50,100 nucleotides of DNA from a bacterium (GCA_028689495.1 JAQTWB010000017.1:1-50100); one strand, 5' to 3'; shown: positions 35,645 to 44,333, counted from the stretch's first letter. Notes: generated from the letters alone by a model not told the origin. Program-made: numbers and translations.

Positions 35645-36235
35645 ATGCGTAGGACAGAACAAATCAAATTTTCCTGCCTTTTGCTTGCCGGGGCGATTGG
35701 GTTGTTTGCCAGCCCGGGATATTCCAGTGCTGAAGGGGAAGATCCTCACGCCAGACACCAGGAAGCCCATGTGCATGGAGAGGCAGAGCTGAGCATGATT
35801 TTCAACGAAAATATTGTGCAGTTTGAATTGAAGTCTCCGGCGGCTAATCTGTTTGGTTTTGAGCATGCTCCGAGAAACGATGAGCAGCGTGTTGTCGTCC
35901 GGGCGGTGGAAAAATCATTGCGGGATGCCGCCGAACTGTTTGTCTTTGAGCCGCAATCAAGCTGCAAGTCTGTGCAGGTGGAGCTTGAGCTGCCGTTTTC
36001 CAAGTCATCCACTGATAATGAGGCGCATGAGGATGAGTCGGAGCATAGCAACATTTCTGCCAGGTATCAGTTTGTTTGCAATTCGGGAGAAACGCTGAAG
36101 GCGATTGATTTGAAAAACCTGTTTATCAATTACCCTAGACTTGAAAAGCTCGAGTCGCAGTGGGTTATTGAAAACAGTCAGGGAGCCGCTATTCTTGGTC
36201 CCGGCAAATCAACAATCGATATCAATACGCAGTAG
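35645..36235 (+). CDS. DUF2796 (ZrgA-like) periplasmic zinc-binding protein
   Basis: 196 residues from the ATG at 35645 (AGGAAAGG before it), with a signal peptide (CLLLAGAIGLFASPGYSSA). The mature start is His-rich (DPHARHQEAHVHGEAELS), matching the HVHG motif of DUF2796. It has a short acidic/His stretch (DNEAHEDESEHSN) and an end near AAILGPGKSTIDI. In Vibrio (ZrgA) and Pseudomonas (PA4063) homologues belong to a Zur-controlled zinc uptake system with an ABC ATPase, a permease and a DUF3299 protein. All of these are also found in this window. Confidence 0.88.
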   Translation: MRRTEQIKFSCLLLAGAIGLFASPGYSSAEGEDPHARHQEAHVHGEAELSMIFNENIVQFELKSPAANLFGFEHAPRNDEQRVVVRAVEKSLRDAAELFVFEPQSSCKSVQVELELPFSKSSTDNEAHEDESEHSNISARYQFVCNSGETLKAIDLKNLFINYPRLEKLESQWVIENSQGAAILGPGKSTIDINTQ

Positions 36236-36253
36236 ATATCCTAAGGGTTCATA

Positions 36254-36736
36254 ATGGCTTCAGCTAAAAAAGATAAAAATTTTTCCCCCGAAGATATAAT
36301 TTGTACAGCCGAGGCCAATTGCGAACAGTCGGGGATGCGACTGACGAGCAAACGAAAGAATGTGCTCTCGGTTCTTCTTGGTTCTGAAGTCCCGCTGTCG
36401 GCTTATGAAATATCTGAACGTTATTCGCGTAGATTCGCCGAATCGATAACGGCTGTTTCAGTATACAGGATGCTTGATTTCCTCATCTCCCAGAATCTCG
36501 TGCATCGGCTGAATTCGGAAAACAAATATGTCGCCTGTTCGCATATATCTTCAGACAGCGGACATGATGTCCCGCAGTTTTTAATTTGCGACAACTGCCA
36601 GAAAGTGAAGGAAACCCATATTTCTAAAGACATCGTCGATGCGTTGATTGCCGATGTCAGTGCTTCGGGATTCGAGCTTCGTCATCCCCAGCTTGAGTTG
36701 CATTGCCTTTGTCAGGCATGTGCCAGCGTGGGCTAA
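36254..36736 (+). CDS. zur: Fur-family zinc uptake regulator Zur
   Basis: 160 residues. The winged-helix part (RLTSKRKNVLSVLLGSEVPL, then SAYEISERYSRR and AVSVYRMLDFLISQNLVHRL) is followed by the dimer domain with CDNC and CLCQAC, the structural zinc site. The HDVPQFLICD motif is typical. Zur with zinc represses zinc-acquisition genes by binding a palindrome; such a box sits 2.4 kb upstream at the start of the same run. Fur is the alternative, but all neighbours are zinc genes. It is probably autoregulated if co-transcribed. Confidence 0.92.
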   Translation: MASAKKDKNFSPEDIICTAEANCEQSGMRLTSKRKNVLSVLLGSEVPLSAYEISERYSRRFAESITAVSVYRMLDFLISQNLVHRLNSENKYVACSHISSDSGHDVPQFLICDNCQKVKETHISKDIVDALIADVSASGFELRHPQLELHCLCQACASVG

Positions 36737-36750
36737 GTATTTGTAGTGCT

Positions 36751-37575
36751 CTACTCGGCAGTCTCTGCGTTGTCGTCGTCTGCTGAAGCTTCGTATTCTT
36801 CTTCTACGTAAACTTCAACCTTCTCTACGGTCATGGAGTAAGCGGCAGTGCCCATATCGTTTTCAGTTGTTTCGACTTTCACCGTCCCGGATAACCAGAC
36901 AGGTTCGTAAAATTCCTTTTGCTTCAGGCCTTGTGGATATTTGGCGTAAATCAATTGATTAGGCGGTGGAGGCGGGACGTGAATACAGGCTCCGAAGTAG
37001 GGAACGAAGAAAAAGTCCTTCAATGCTTGCTTGTCGTCAAAATCAAGTGGCACAATGTAACCGGCGAGTTTGATTTTTCTTCCATCAAACTCGGGCAGGA
37101 TGCGCTCAGAGGTCAGAGCCTGTTGATAGCGTTCCGCTACCGGATCTTTTTCTTTATTCGCGGTTTTGCTGTTTGCCAGTTTGCCACCTATCTGGTCTTC
37201 GTCTGAGCCGTCGGGAATGTCAAAAAGCGATTTTGGTGGATTGAGCAGGGCGTCGAGATCGTCCTTGGGCATCAAATCAGTCCATTCGATGGTCTTGAAC
37301 TCCTCTGGGGTGATGTTCTCCTTGACGGCAATGCTTTCGTTTACTGCCGGCTTGAGGTTCGTGTTATTTTCGACGAAAAAAGGGTCGGGAGAAGTGTCTG
37401 GTGGCGACATTTTTTCGCCTGTTTCTCCCTGCCCGGCAGCAACTTTCTTTGCTGTAATCTTCCCTGTGCTGTCGTTTTGATTGGAGGACTCGCAACCAGG
37501 CAATATGGCGGCAAGGCATATAGTCAGACAGAGCAGCGAAAGTCTTGATTGTCGGATAAATTGTTTGCAGTTCAT
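36751..37575 (-). CDS. DUF3299 lipoprotein
   Basis: 274 residues. The signal ends in a lipobox (LAAILPGC), so it is lipid-anchored. A low-complexity region of about 80 residues follows, then WTDLMPKDDLDALLNPP. The conserved DUF3299 core is IKLAGYIVPLDFD, then FFFVPYFGACIHVPPPPPNQ and VWLSGTVKVE. It has a CIH segment usable for metal binding. Homologues (PA4066 in Pseudomonas) belong to the Zur-regulated uptake system. It converges on zur, with 14 bases between their ends. No Zur box is visible at its start. Confidence 0.88.
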   Translation of the reverse strand: MNCKQFIRQSRLSLLCLTICLAAILPGCESSNQNDSTGKITAKKVAAGQGETGEKMSPPDTSPDPFFVENNTNLKPAVNESIAVKENITPEEFKTIEWTDLMPKDDLDALLNPPKSLFDIPDGSDEDQIGGKLANSKTANKEKDPVAERYQQALTSERILPEFDGRKIKLAGYIVPLDFDDKQALKDFFFVPYFGACIHVPPPPPNQLIYAKYPQGLKQKEFYEPVWLSGTVKVETTENDMGTAAYSMTVEKVEVYVEEEYEASADDDNAETAE

Positions 37576-37814
37576 GTGAGAAATCTCATTGGAGAAGATT
37601 GATAAAGTGCGCTGGTTCGGACTTGACCTGACCGGGATTGTTTAAGTCTTGTATACATTAAACATGATTGTCTTGTCCGGTCGATACTCGACCTGACAAT
37701 TTATTGTCTACTACTTTACTTTTGTTGTGATTAGAAAACGCCGGGGTGCCGAGTCCCAGTTCGGCGCCGGGCAACGTTGCGTGTTTGTGTGAAGTATGGG
37801 TAATGCAGATCCAG

Positions 37815-37840
37815 ACCGGCACAGTTGAGTCTGTGCCGGT
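37815..37840 (-). terminator. 10-bp hairpin after the 37875-38531 gene
   Basis: ACCGGCACAG and CTGTGCCGGT form a perfect stem around TTGAGT. No T-run follows. 37576-37874 has no gene. Confidence 0.45.
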
Positions 37841-37874
37841 GATATATAACCTTGATTTATATCTGTTCCTGGCT

Positions 37875-38531
37875 TCAGGAAATCAGAGCCTTCTCCATCC
37901 ACGGTTTCAGAGGGAATATTTTGTCCACGGCATGCAGGCATAAGGCAGCTGAGCAGGTGCCTATCAAAAACGCCCCAATCATTTCAACCGTTGTTAATGG
38001 TTGTTGAGGAGGGTGTTCCCAGAAAGCACTGCCGATAACAACCACAGCCACCAGATGCAGTGCGCTGAACAATACCGTCTGGTAGGCGACATGTTGCGAT
38101 GCGCATAAAAAATCATCCTGAAACTCGTTATCGATGACGAGTCTGCCTTGACGGAGCTTGGCTTGAATGGAAATCAGCTCAATACTGCGCCACACCCTTG
38201 TGAAAAAAATGAGCCCCTCGAAGCTCAGGCTAGCTCCGCACCCTGCATAGAACAGGTGGTAATAACTCTGGCTAATCGCCTGGGAGTCCAAACCGCTTAG
38301 CAATGAATTCAATTTTATGATTACCAAGGGAAGCATGGTTGTGAAGAATGCCGCTGAAATGGCCGTGACATTTTTTTGCATCGCTCTTCGAACTCCTGAG
38401 AGTTCGTCGATTGGGCGGTCGTCAGTCGGATCGAACCGATGAACCATGTTGCCCAATCGCAGAAAGCCAACACAAAGCAGCGCAAAGGAAAGTAAAATGG
38501 CCGGAATAACGACCAATAATTCTGTGTTCAT
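37875..38531 (-). CDS. unrecognised membrane protein
   Basis: 218 residues from the ATG at 38531, with a strong GGAGG five bases before it. It has about four or five membrane helices (LLVVIPAILLSFALLCVGFL; ISAAFFTTMLPLVIIKL; LFSALHLVAVVVIGSAF; MIGAFLIGTCSAALCLHAV) and a soluble loop between residues 110 and 150. No family recognised. It belongs to a group of three minus-strand genes placed between the two halves of the zinc transporter locus. Confidence 0.65.
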   Translation of the reverse strand: MNTELLVVIPAILLSFALLCVGFLRLGNMVHRFDPTDDRPIDELSGVRRAMQKNVTAISAAFFTTMLPLVIIKLNSLLSGLDSQAISQSYYHLFYAGCGASLSFEGLIFFTRVWRSIELISIQAKLRQGRLVIDNEFQDDFLCASQHVAYQTVLFSALHLVAVVVIGSAFWEHPPQQPLTTVEMIGAFLIGTCSAALCLHAVDKIFPLKPWMEKALIS

Positions 38532-38748
38532 AAAAACCTCCAAAAAAACATTAAGTTAGGACCTGCAGGGCGGGAGCTGATCGGGCCCAGTCCTACAGTT
38601 CATACATTCGTCTACCCGGAGATATTTTGGCGGGATGATATGCCGATAAAAGTAATAGTCAATGGGGCGATCATCGTGGGGGCGGCGAATTAGCAAGATA
38701 AGGGCTGTGAAATAAGGGCGGTGAAATAAAACATGGTGGTCGGGATAG

Positions 38749-38773
38749 CAGGCAACAAAAGAACTGTTGCCTG
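38749..38773 (-). terminator. hairpin after the 38799-40022 gene
   Basis: CAGGCAAC and GTTGCCTG form an 8-bp stem around nine bases. Terminator by position; no clear T-run. Confidence 0.4.
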
Positions 38774-38798
38774 CTACTACAAATGATATTGCCTGTTC

Positions 38799-40022
38799 TC
38801 AGCTTCGGTCTTTCTCCAATTCAGACAGTTGGTGTCGTATAGAGTCCAGCTCTTCGGTTATATGTTCAAGTTCCCGGGCAATTGTCGATACCCTGTCACC
38901 AAGCATATGACGATTGAGAAAGCGAATCTCGTTGAACATTGATGATGCCTGCTCAAGCTGCAGCCGATCTTCATCGCTAACGGTATTGCACCGAATACCT
39001 GCAAGCGCCCTGTTCAGTAAATCCCTGACTAGTGTCATTCGTTGTTGATGCAGCCTCTGGATGCGCACTCTCAATACGTGTTGCAGTTGATATTGCTTTT
39101 TCTTGAGACGTTTCTGCATGGATGCTGTTGCAAAAGGACTGACAAGTAGTTTCTCAATCTGTTTGAAGGCTTCATGGGTTTGAAGCTCCAGATCGATTGA
39201 AAATGCTGTCGGTGGTTCTGTTGCCAGTTCTCTGGAAAGCATGTCGACCATTTTCCCATAATAACTCCGACGTTCTTCGAGTTTTGGGAAATGTCCCGCA
39301 AAAACATCGATGACGTGGGGGAACCAGTGTCTGTTTACCTGTTCCAGTTCAGAGGCAAAGCCTGTGCTCCGCGCCAGCTTAAGGAATGGCTCGACAATGT
39401 TTGCCCTTTCGACATAGTGCTTTTGATGGATACTGACAACCCGAAGAGTGAGAATCATCAGTGCAGATATGGCCAGTCCGTCTGCGAACGAGCGAAGATC
39501 GTCTGCTGCAATTCCGACTGTCTCAATCTCACCAATACGCCCATGGGCAATGCAGCCGATTAAAAACCAGGCGCAACAGAGAATCAGGTAATTGATATCG
39601 CGCCGAAGCTTCCGAGGACTGTCTTTTTGCAGTGGCGGAATTATTTCCAGCACCGCTAGCGTAATTGCGACAACGGCGACACAAATCGGCACAGCGTAGG
39701 ACCAGAACCAATAAGTCGCATTAATTGCCATATCAATTTCTGTTGGTAATATCACAACCACAACTAGGCCAAGCAGCGCTGAAAACAGCGATAGTATCTG
39801 CTTTTTGAAGCCGAGCCAGGCAACGCAAAGTCCGAGCGCCACGGCTGGGAACGCAGTCCAGTCCTGTCCAAGCAGCTTTACCTGAGCGAGAGCCAGAACT
39901 GTAGCTTGAAGCAGAAAGGCGATATTGATTCCCCGACTACGCGTTCGGTTCAGGCAGCCAAGAGCGGCGGCCAGCGGAAGAAAAATCGAGAGAATCCAAA
40001 TTTCAATTGTTAACGTTTGCAT
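38799..40022 (-). CDS. unrecognised membrane protein with cytoplasmic helical tail
   Basis: 407 residues from the ATG at 40022, preceded by GGAGG. About seven membrane helices fill residues 5-195 (IWILSIFLPLAAALGCL; LSLFSALLGLVVVVILP; LILCCAWFLIGCIAHG; LAISALMILTLRVVS). The remaining 200 residues are soluble, helical and basic, ending in a likely coiled coil (ARELEHITEELDSIRHQLSE). No family recognised. The frame stays open for 74 codons upstream of the start, and a longer form is possible but lacks a better ribosome site. Its leader shares a 13-bp motif with the next gene upstream. Confidence 0.65.
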   Translation of the reverse strand: MQTLTIEIWILSIFLPLAAALGCLNRTRSRGINIAFLLQATVLALAQVKLLGQDWTAFPAVALGLCVAWLGFKKQILSLFSALLGLVVVVILPTEIDMAINATYWFWSYAVPICVAVVAITLAVLEIIPPLQKDSPRKLRRDINYLILCCAWFLIGCIAHGRIGEIETVGIAADDLRSFADGLAISALMILTLRVVSIHQKHYVERANIVEPFLKLARSTGFASELEQVNRHWFPHVIDVFAGHFPKLEERRSYYGKMVDMLSRELATEPPTAFSIDLELQTHEAFKQIEKLLVSPFATASMQKRLKKKQYQLQHVLRVRIQRLHQQRMTLVRDLLNRALAGIRCNTVSDEDRLQLEQASSMFNEIRFLNRHMLGDRVSTIARELEHITEELDSIRHQLSELEKDRS

Positions 40023-40047
40023 AAAAACCTCCATGAAAAAATGTATG

Positions 40048-40060
40048 GGGAAAACCTTGA
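40048..40060 (-). promoter_or_regulatory. shared leader motif, copy 1
   Basis: TCAAGGTTTTCCC on the minus strand, 26 bases before the start codon at 40022 and followed by a T-run. It is identical to 41600-41612. The 490-base gap 40023-40512 also holds GCATGGTGA/TCACCGTGC near 40319-40338, and no gene. Confidence 0.5.
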
Positions 40061-40512
40061 GTTTCACCGCCCATACCGGGGAGCAGATGAGATTATCTGC
40101 TCTCGGGCATGGGGCGTTCACGCTTCGCCGGGTGAACGGGCGAAGTACCCAAACTGAGATTGTAAGGAGCGGGGGGCAGCGGGGGAGACCGCCAGCGGAG
40201 GGCAGTGTGACACGGATTGTACTTGAGATCCAATGAGAGGACATCGGCGAATCGGAATTCGGCTGTGTCGTGGAAACTGCAGTAGGGGGGATCTCTAGAT
40301 GTCCGCGGAGCTACATTGCATGGTGATGTCACCGTGCGCGTAAGTCTTCTGAGCCGGACGTGTCCAACACGTTTTACTCTTTCTTCCACCAGTGTCAGGT
40401 ACATGCAGCCTTAGGAGTAAAATGCAAGGATAAAGCGCAGAGAGGGGAAAGAGGGTTGGAAGCTGCTTACCGCAACTTCCAACTGACGCATGAAGTAAAA
40501 CGAAACTACCGA

Positions 40513-41565
40513 CTAACGTTGTCCGCGCAGGAATGCACCAAAGTCCATCAAATCCAGTTCCACTTCGGCTGCGTAACGCGCATCAGCGAGTGACCTCCAG
40601 ATAGGAATAAAATCGTCATAGATGGAAAACAGCTTGTTGCACAATTCGCCGGACAGGCGAATTTCGTCAATCAGATCGAGCGTTACGAAAAGACAACTCT
40701 CAATTCCATATGATGAGACAAGTGCCGCCTCGGTGTCATTCATGTTTATGCTTTTTTTCAGGTCGCTAAAAAGTAGGGATAACTGTGGTAGAAGCACGGG
40801 CAGCTCTTCATCGCAGAGTTTGCGCCTGACCTCGACGACTAATCTGTCACGGGAGGAAAGCAGGTCGTCTATGCCATTGACGATCATTTCCTTTAGGGGG
40901 AGATCCTGAATTATTTTCAGTATTCTCAGAACTTCCTCGGATGTTTTCATGTCGTATGAGTTGCCAATTTGGTCCAATTGGATAAGCCGTTTGGTTCGCA
41001 GTAGCGCCAGCAGGCCGTATTCTCCACTGATTTCCCTTTCAAGCGCTTTTAGTGAACTGCTGTTGACGATTACCGCCTGTTTCTCCAGCAACTCCTTGGC
41101 TACTATCAGATTGAGCGAATACTTTGTTGTGATAAGGTCCGCCAGCTTTGCCAGTTCAACCAGCATCGTCAGGATATTGTTCGTCACAACTATTTGTTTC
41201 AGCATCTGCGCCCGAATTTCGGGAGTGATTTCATCCTCGTAGTTTTCATTGAGCACCAAGATGGCAAATTCCAGATGTTGGCAGGAGTTGATTTCAAGGT
41301 ATTGTCTGGCGGTTTCGCTCAGCTGAACCAGAATGTTCTCGACATTGCGAATGGAGTTTCTATTCGCGGGCTGTTCTTTCAACAACCGCTCGAGTAGCTC
41401 TTGGTTAGAGCGGGCCAGCTGAAGGATACTGAGCCCCATTTCATCATCGTTACCGCTGATAGTTGTGCGAAGTATCAGACGTAGCGCCTCTCGGATCTTG
41501 GGTAACTTAGCTGCCAAGGTGCCAGGGTATGGTAAGAGACTTGCATTTGAGTTTTGTGCGTTCAT
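40513..41565 (-). CDS. unrecognised soluble helical protein
   Basis: 350 residues from the ATG at 41565 (GAGG before it). It is all-helical and rich in Leu/Ile/Glu, without signal peptide or membrane helix, so probably a cytoplasmic repeat or bundle protein (for example LSILQLARSNQELLERLL, ILTMLVELAKLADLI). No family recognised. The first of three consecutive unrecognised genes on this strand. The frame is open for 62 codons upstream, so a longer product is not excluded. Confidence 0.6.
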   Translation of the reverse strand: MNAQNSNASLLPYPGTLAAKLPKIREALRLILRTTISGNDDEMGLSILQLARSNQELLERLLKEQPANRNSIRNVENILVQLSETARQYLEINSCQHLEFAILVLNENYEDEITPEIRAQMLKQIVVTNNILTMLVELAKLADLITTKYSLNLIVAKELLEKQAVIVNSSSLKALEREISGEYGLLALLRTKRLIQLDQIGNSYDMKTSEEVLRILKIIQDLPLKEMIVNGIDDLLSSRDRLVVEVRRKLCDEELPVLLPQLSLLFSDLKKSINMNDTEAALVSSYGIESCLFVTLDLIDEIRLSGELCNKLFSIYDDFIPIWRSLADARYAAEVELDLMDFGAFLRGQR

Positions 41566-41599
41566 AAAAAACCTCATGTTGTTGTTGAAAAACCGGGAA

Positions 41600-41612
41600 G
41601 GGAAAACCTTGA
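41600..41612 (-). promoter_or_regulatory. shared leader motif, copy 2
   Basis: TCAAGGTTTTCCC on the minus strand, 35 bases before the start at 41565, also followed by a T-run (TTTTTC). See 40048-40060. Confidence 0.5.
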
Positions 41613-41830
41613 TTCTCTGCACTTCACCAGAAGGCATATTCATCCTGCTGGCAAAATGCTTCAAGCAACTACACGGATACCGGCAATTCAAGACTTGAGA
41701 GCCGGGATAGGAATGTTTTGGGGTATGAAAGAGCGCGTCTAAGGCTGACACCTAGCGCAATCTGTATCTTTAGAGGTTTATTGTCAATTTGAGCGGTTGC
41801 TTTGAGTAGCGCCGATGTCCTCTTGGTCTT

Positions 41831-42002
41831 TAAAACTGGGACCGGGTGGGCCGGGTTAAAAAAAACTGGGACCGGGTTACTTTTTATGGATCACTCAGAG
41901 GGCTAGAATTTGCGGTAATACCTTGAAATTGCGGCAATAAAAGGGGGCAGCCCTCGTTACGTGAGTGTCACGAGAATTATCTGGAGGAGTAACCCGGAAC
42001 CA
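41831..42002. repeat. REP-bounded element with duplicated left tip
   Basis: AAAACTGGGACCGGGT occurs near 41832 and again near 41862, the second continuing as the full tip TGGGACCGGGTTACTTTTT (41867-41885). The right end GAGTAACCCGGAACCAT lies at about 41986-42002. The full element is 136 bp. 41566-42218 has no gene. Confidence 0.8.
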
Positions 42003-42218
42003 TCCTCTTTACAGTCCGAGCGCTGGTTGATGCCAATTACAGATTTATCGCCTGAAATGAATAAACCAGGGTCTCCATTATCCCGACTGTAACGGCATGT
42101 TGCTCTAACACTGCCGTTTGCGATAGGACACGGAAGGTTGTTGGTCGGTGTTTGCTGGTCAGCCTGCGACCCTGCGAATCAGCTTATTTTAATCTCCTTT
42201 CGTTATATATCGTAGAAA

Positions 42219-42965
42219 ATGAACAACGTGCCGCCAACAGGCAATTCCAAATTATCGATAACAGATCCAGGTAATGCCGATAATGCGGTTGTTGTTCGTG
42301 ATCTGTCTTTTTCCTATGGTGGGCGACGGGGCTGCCCGGTTCTTGAAATCGATGACTGGCAGATTAGTCGCGGGCAGCAATCTTTTCTTCATGGACCGTC
42401 CGGTTCAGGAAAGACGACCCTGCTCAATCTGCTAAGCGGTGTGCTGCTGCCAACAAGTGGAAGTGTTCAGATTTTGGGGGAGAAGGTTTCCAGTCTCGGG
42501 TCCAGACAAAGGGATCGCTTTCGCGCCAATCATATCGGCATCGTCTTTCAGCAATTTAATCTTTTACCCTGGCTCAGTGTGATTGATAACCTTCGTCTTG
42601 CGTCCTACTTTTCCGGTGGAAAAGAGGGCATCATGGATAAAGCCGAGAAAATATTTGCCAGACTTCATATTGCAGCTGAACTATTGCACCGTCCGGCATC
42701 AAGTCTCAGCGTTGGGCAGCAGCAACGCGTGGCGATTGCCCGTGCCCTGATTAATGATCCCGAATTATTGATTGCGGATGAGCCAACATCATCCCTTGAC
42801 AGCAATACGCGTGCCGCATTTATGGAGCTGCTTCTAGAAGCGACAGGAGTGAACAAGACAACGCTTCTGTTTGTCAGCCACGACCTATCGCTGGCCGGCC
42901 GTTTTGGCGAGAATGTTGCTCTCGCTGAATTGAATAAGGTCAAGGGAGGGCATAATGCTGCTTAA
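42219..42965 (+). CDS. ABC transporter ATPase, LolD/MacB type, of the zinc uptake system
   Basis: 248 residues. Walker A GPSGSGKTT, Q-loop HIGIVFQQFNLLPWLS, signature LSVGQQQRVAIARAL, Walker B LLIADEPTSSLD and switch histidine FVSHD are all present. It resembles LolD/MacB ATPases that work with FtsX-like permeases. Its permease overlaps it by 11 bases. In Pseudomonas (PA4064) and Vibrio (Zrg) the same pair sits with DUF2796 and DUF3299 genes under Zur. Here those lie 5-7 kb upstream. No clear ribosome site or Zur box precedes it. Confidence 0.88.
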   Translation: MNNVPPTGNSKLSITDPGNADNAVVVRDLSFSYGGRRGCPVLEIDDWQISRGQQSFLHGPSGSGKTTLLNLLSGVLLPTSGSVQILGEKVSSLGSRQRDRFRANHIGIVFQQFNLLPWLSVIDNLRLASYFSGGKEGIMDKAEKIFARLHIAAELLHRPASSLSVGQQQRVAIARALINDPELLIADEPTSSLDSNTRAAFMELLLEATGVNKTTLLFVSHDLSLAGRFGENVALAELNKVKGGHNAA

Positions 42966-44256
42966 AGTTGCCTGGTCCAGTCTTCGTAGCCGCAAAGTGA
43001 CTGTCCTGCTGACAGTGTTTTCCATTGCTGTCAGCGTGTTTTTATTGCTTGGTGTCGAGCATATCAGGCAGGAAGCGCGCAGCAGTTTTACGCGCACTGT
43101 CTCCGGTGTTGACTTGATTGTTGGGGCTCGGACCAGTCCGCTCAATTTGCTTCTCTATTCCGTGTTTCGCATTGGCAACGCCACGAACAACATTTCATGG
43201 GTGTCTTACGAGGAGCTGGCGAAATCTCCTCAGGTCGCCTGGACTGTGCCCATTTCACTTGGCGATTCACATCGCGGTTATCGGGTCATGGGCACGACAA
43301 ACAGTTACTTCGAGCATTATCGATACGGCGAGAAGCGAACGCTGGAGTTTTCTGCGGGCAAGAGATTCTCTGATCTTTACGACCTGGTGCTTGGTTCAGA
43401 AGTCGCACGAAAATTTAACTATAATATGGGTGAATTGGTAGTCGTTGCTCACGGAACCGGTAAGGTGAGTTTTAGCAAACATGACGACAAGCCGTTTCGC
43501 GTCACGGGAATTCTCGAACCGACAGGCACGGCTGTTGATGAAACGCTACATGTAAGTCTTGAGGCGATCGAAGCAATACACAAAGGCTGGCAGAGCGGGA
43601 CCAAACTTACCGTTCGTTCCGGGTTGAACGTGCCGGCGCCTCATCAAAAAAGCGATGATGGTGAGAACGCTGTAGCTGAACACGTTAACCCGGAGCTGAC
43701 GCCGGTATCGATCACCGCTTTTATGGTCGGCCTAAAGTCAAAATTTGCCGTTTTTACTTTTCAACGTCAGGTAAACGAGTTTTCAGCTGAACCGCTTTCG
43801 GCAATACTTCCAGGAGCGGCTCTTTCCGAACTATGGCAGATGATGTCCTTTTTCGAAAAGCTGTTGCTATTAATCTCTTTGCTCGTGCTATTTTCTTCTC
43901 TGCTCGGCATGGTTGTCCTGCTTCTTGCGACGATGCGTGAGCGCCAGCGGGAGATGGCGATCATACGGGCGGTTGGCGGGAGCCCGATTTTTATCTTTCT
44001 TCTTATTCAACTTGAAGCGACCTTGATAGTTCTTTCGGCATCGGTGCTGGGTTCTTTGTTGCTTTGGGGAAGTTTATACCTGTCAGCGGATTTTCTGCGA
44101 CGCAGTGGAGGGATTGTTATCGGGACAGATATTTGGAACGGCAACTCACTTTTGATTATTGGTGGGGTTTTTCTTGCCACCTCGTTGCTTGGCCTTATTC
44201 CTTCAGTTGCAGCATTTCGAAGCTGTTTGCATCGCGGTTTGACCGAGCGTGGTTAA
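42955..44256 (+). CDS. MacB/FtsX-like ABC permease of the zinc uptake system
   Basis: 433 residues. One N-terminal membrane helix (VTVLLTVFSIAVSVFLLLGV), a periplasmic domain of about 250 residues (SGVDLIVGARTSPLNLLLYS, then the GTTNSYFEHY and HGTGKVSFSKHDDKPF parts), and three C-terminal helices starting at LLLISLLVLFSSLLGMVVLL. The coupling segment MRERQREMAIIRAVGGS is typical of FtsX/MacB permeases. It corresponds to PA4065-type proteins. Its product may move zinc or a zinc-binding factor; direct transport is not proven for the family. Confidence 0.85.
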   Translation: MLLKVAWSSLRSRKVTVLLTVFSIAVSVFLLLGVEHIRQEARSSFTRTVSGVDLIVGARTSPLNLLLYSVFRIGNATNNISWVSYEELAKSPQVAWTVPISLGDSHRGYRVMGTTNSYFEHYRYGEKRTLEFSAGKRFSDLYDLVLGSEVARKFNYNMGELVVVAHGTGKVSFSKHDDKPFRVTGILEPTGTAVDETLHVSLEAIEAIHKGWQSGTKLTVRSGLNVPAPHQKSDDGENAVAEHVNPELTPVSITAFMVGLKSKFAVFTFQRQVNEFSAEPLSAILPGAALSELWQMMSFFEKLLLLISLLVLFSSLLGMVVLLLATMRERQREMAIIRAVGGSPIFIFLLIQLEATLIVLSASVLGSLLLWGSLYLSADFLRRSGGIVIGTDIWNGNSLLIIGGVFLATSLLGLIPSVAAFRSCLHRGLTERG

Positions 44257-44282
44257 CCTGTGGGGGGAGAGCTTAGTGGGGT

Positions 44283-44302
44283 AGCGGAGCTCCAGCTCCG
44301 CT
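44283..44302. repeat. GAGCTCCAGCTC-type palindrome
   Basis: AGCGGAGCT and AGCTCCGCT around CC. It is a second copy of the palindrome at 26688-26711, again followed by GCAA. Confidence 0.6.
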
Positions 44303-44333
44303 GCAAAAATCATGAGCATTATTTACCGCAGCA

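Noticed and set aside
38799-40244. Longer N-terminus for the membrane protein, starting at 40244
   Set aside because: The extension is Cys/Arg/Pro-rich and unlike protein, whereas the ATG at 40022 has GGAGG at the right distance and is followed directly by a membrane helix.
42190-42218. Zur box before the ABC ATPase gene
   Set aside because: CGTTATATATCG is AT-rich and partly symmetric but does not match the ATGTTAT...ATAACAT arms.
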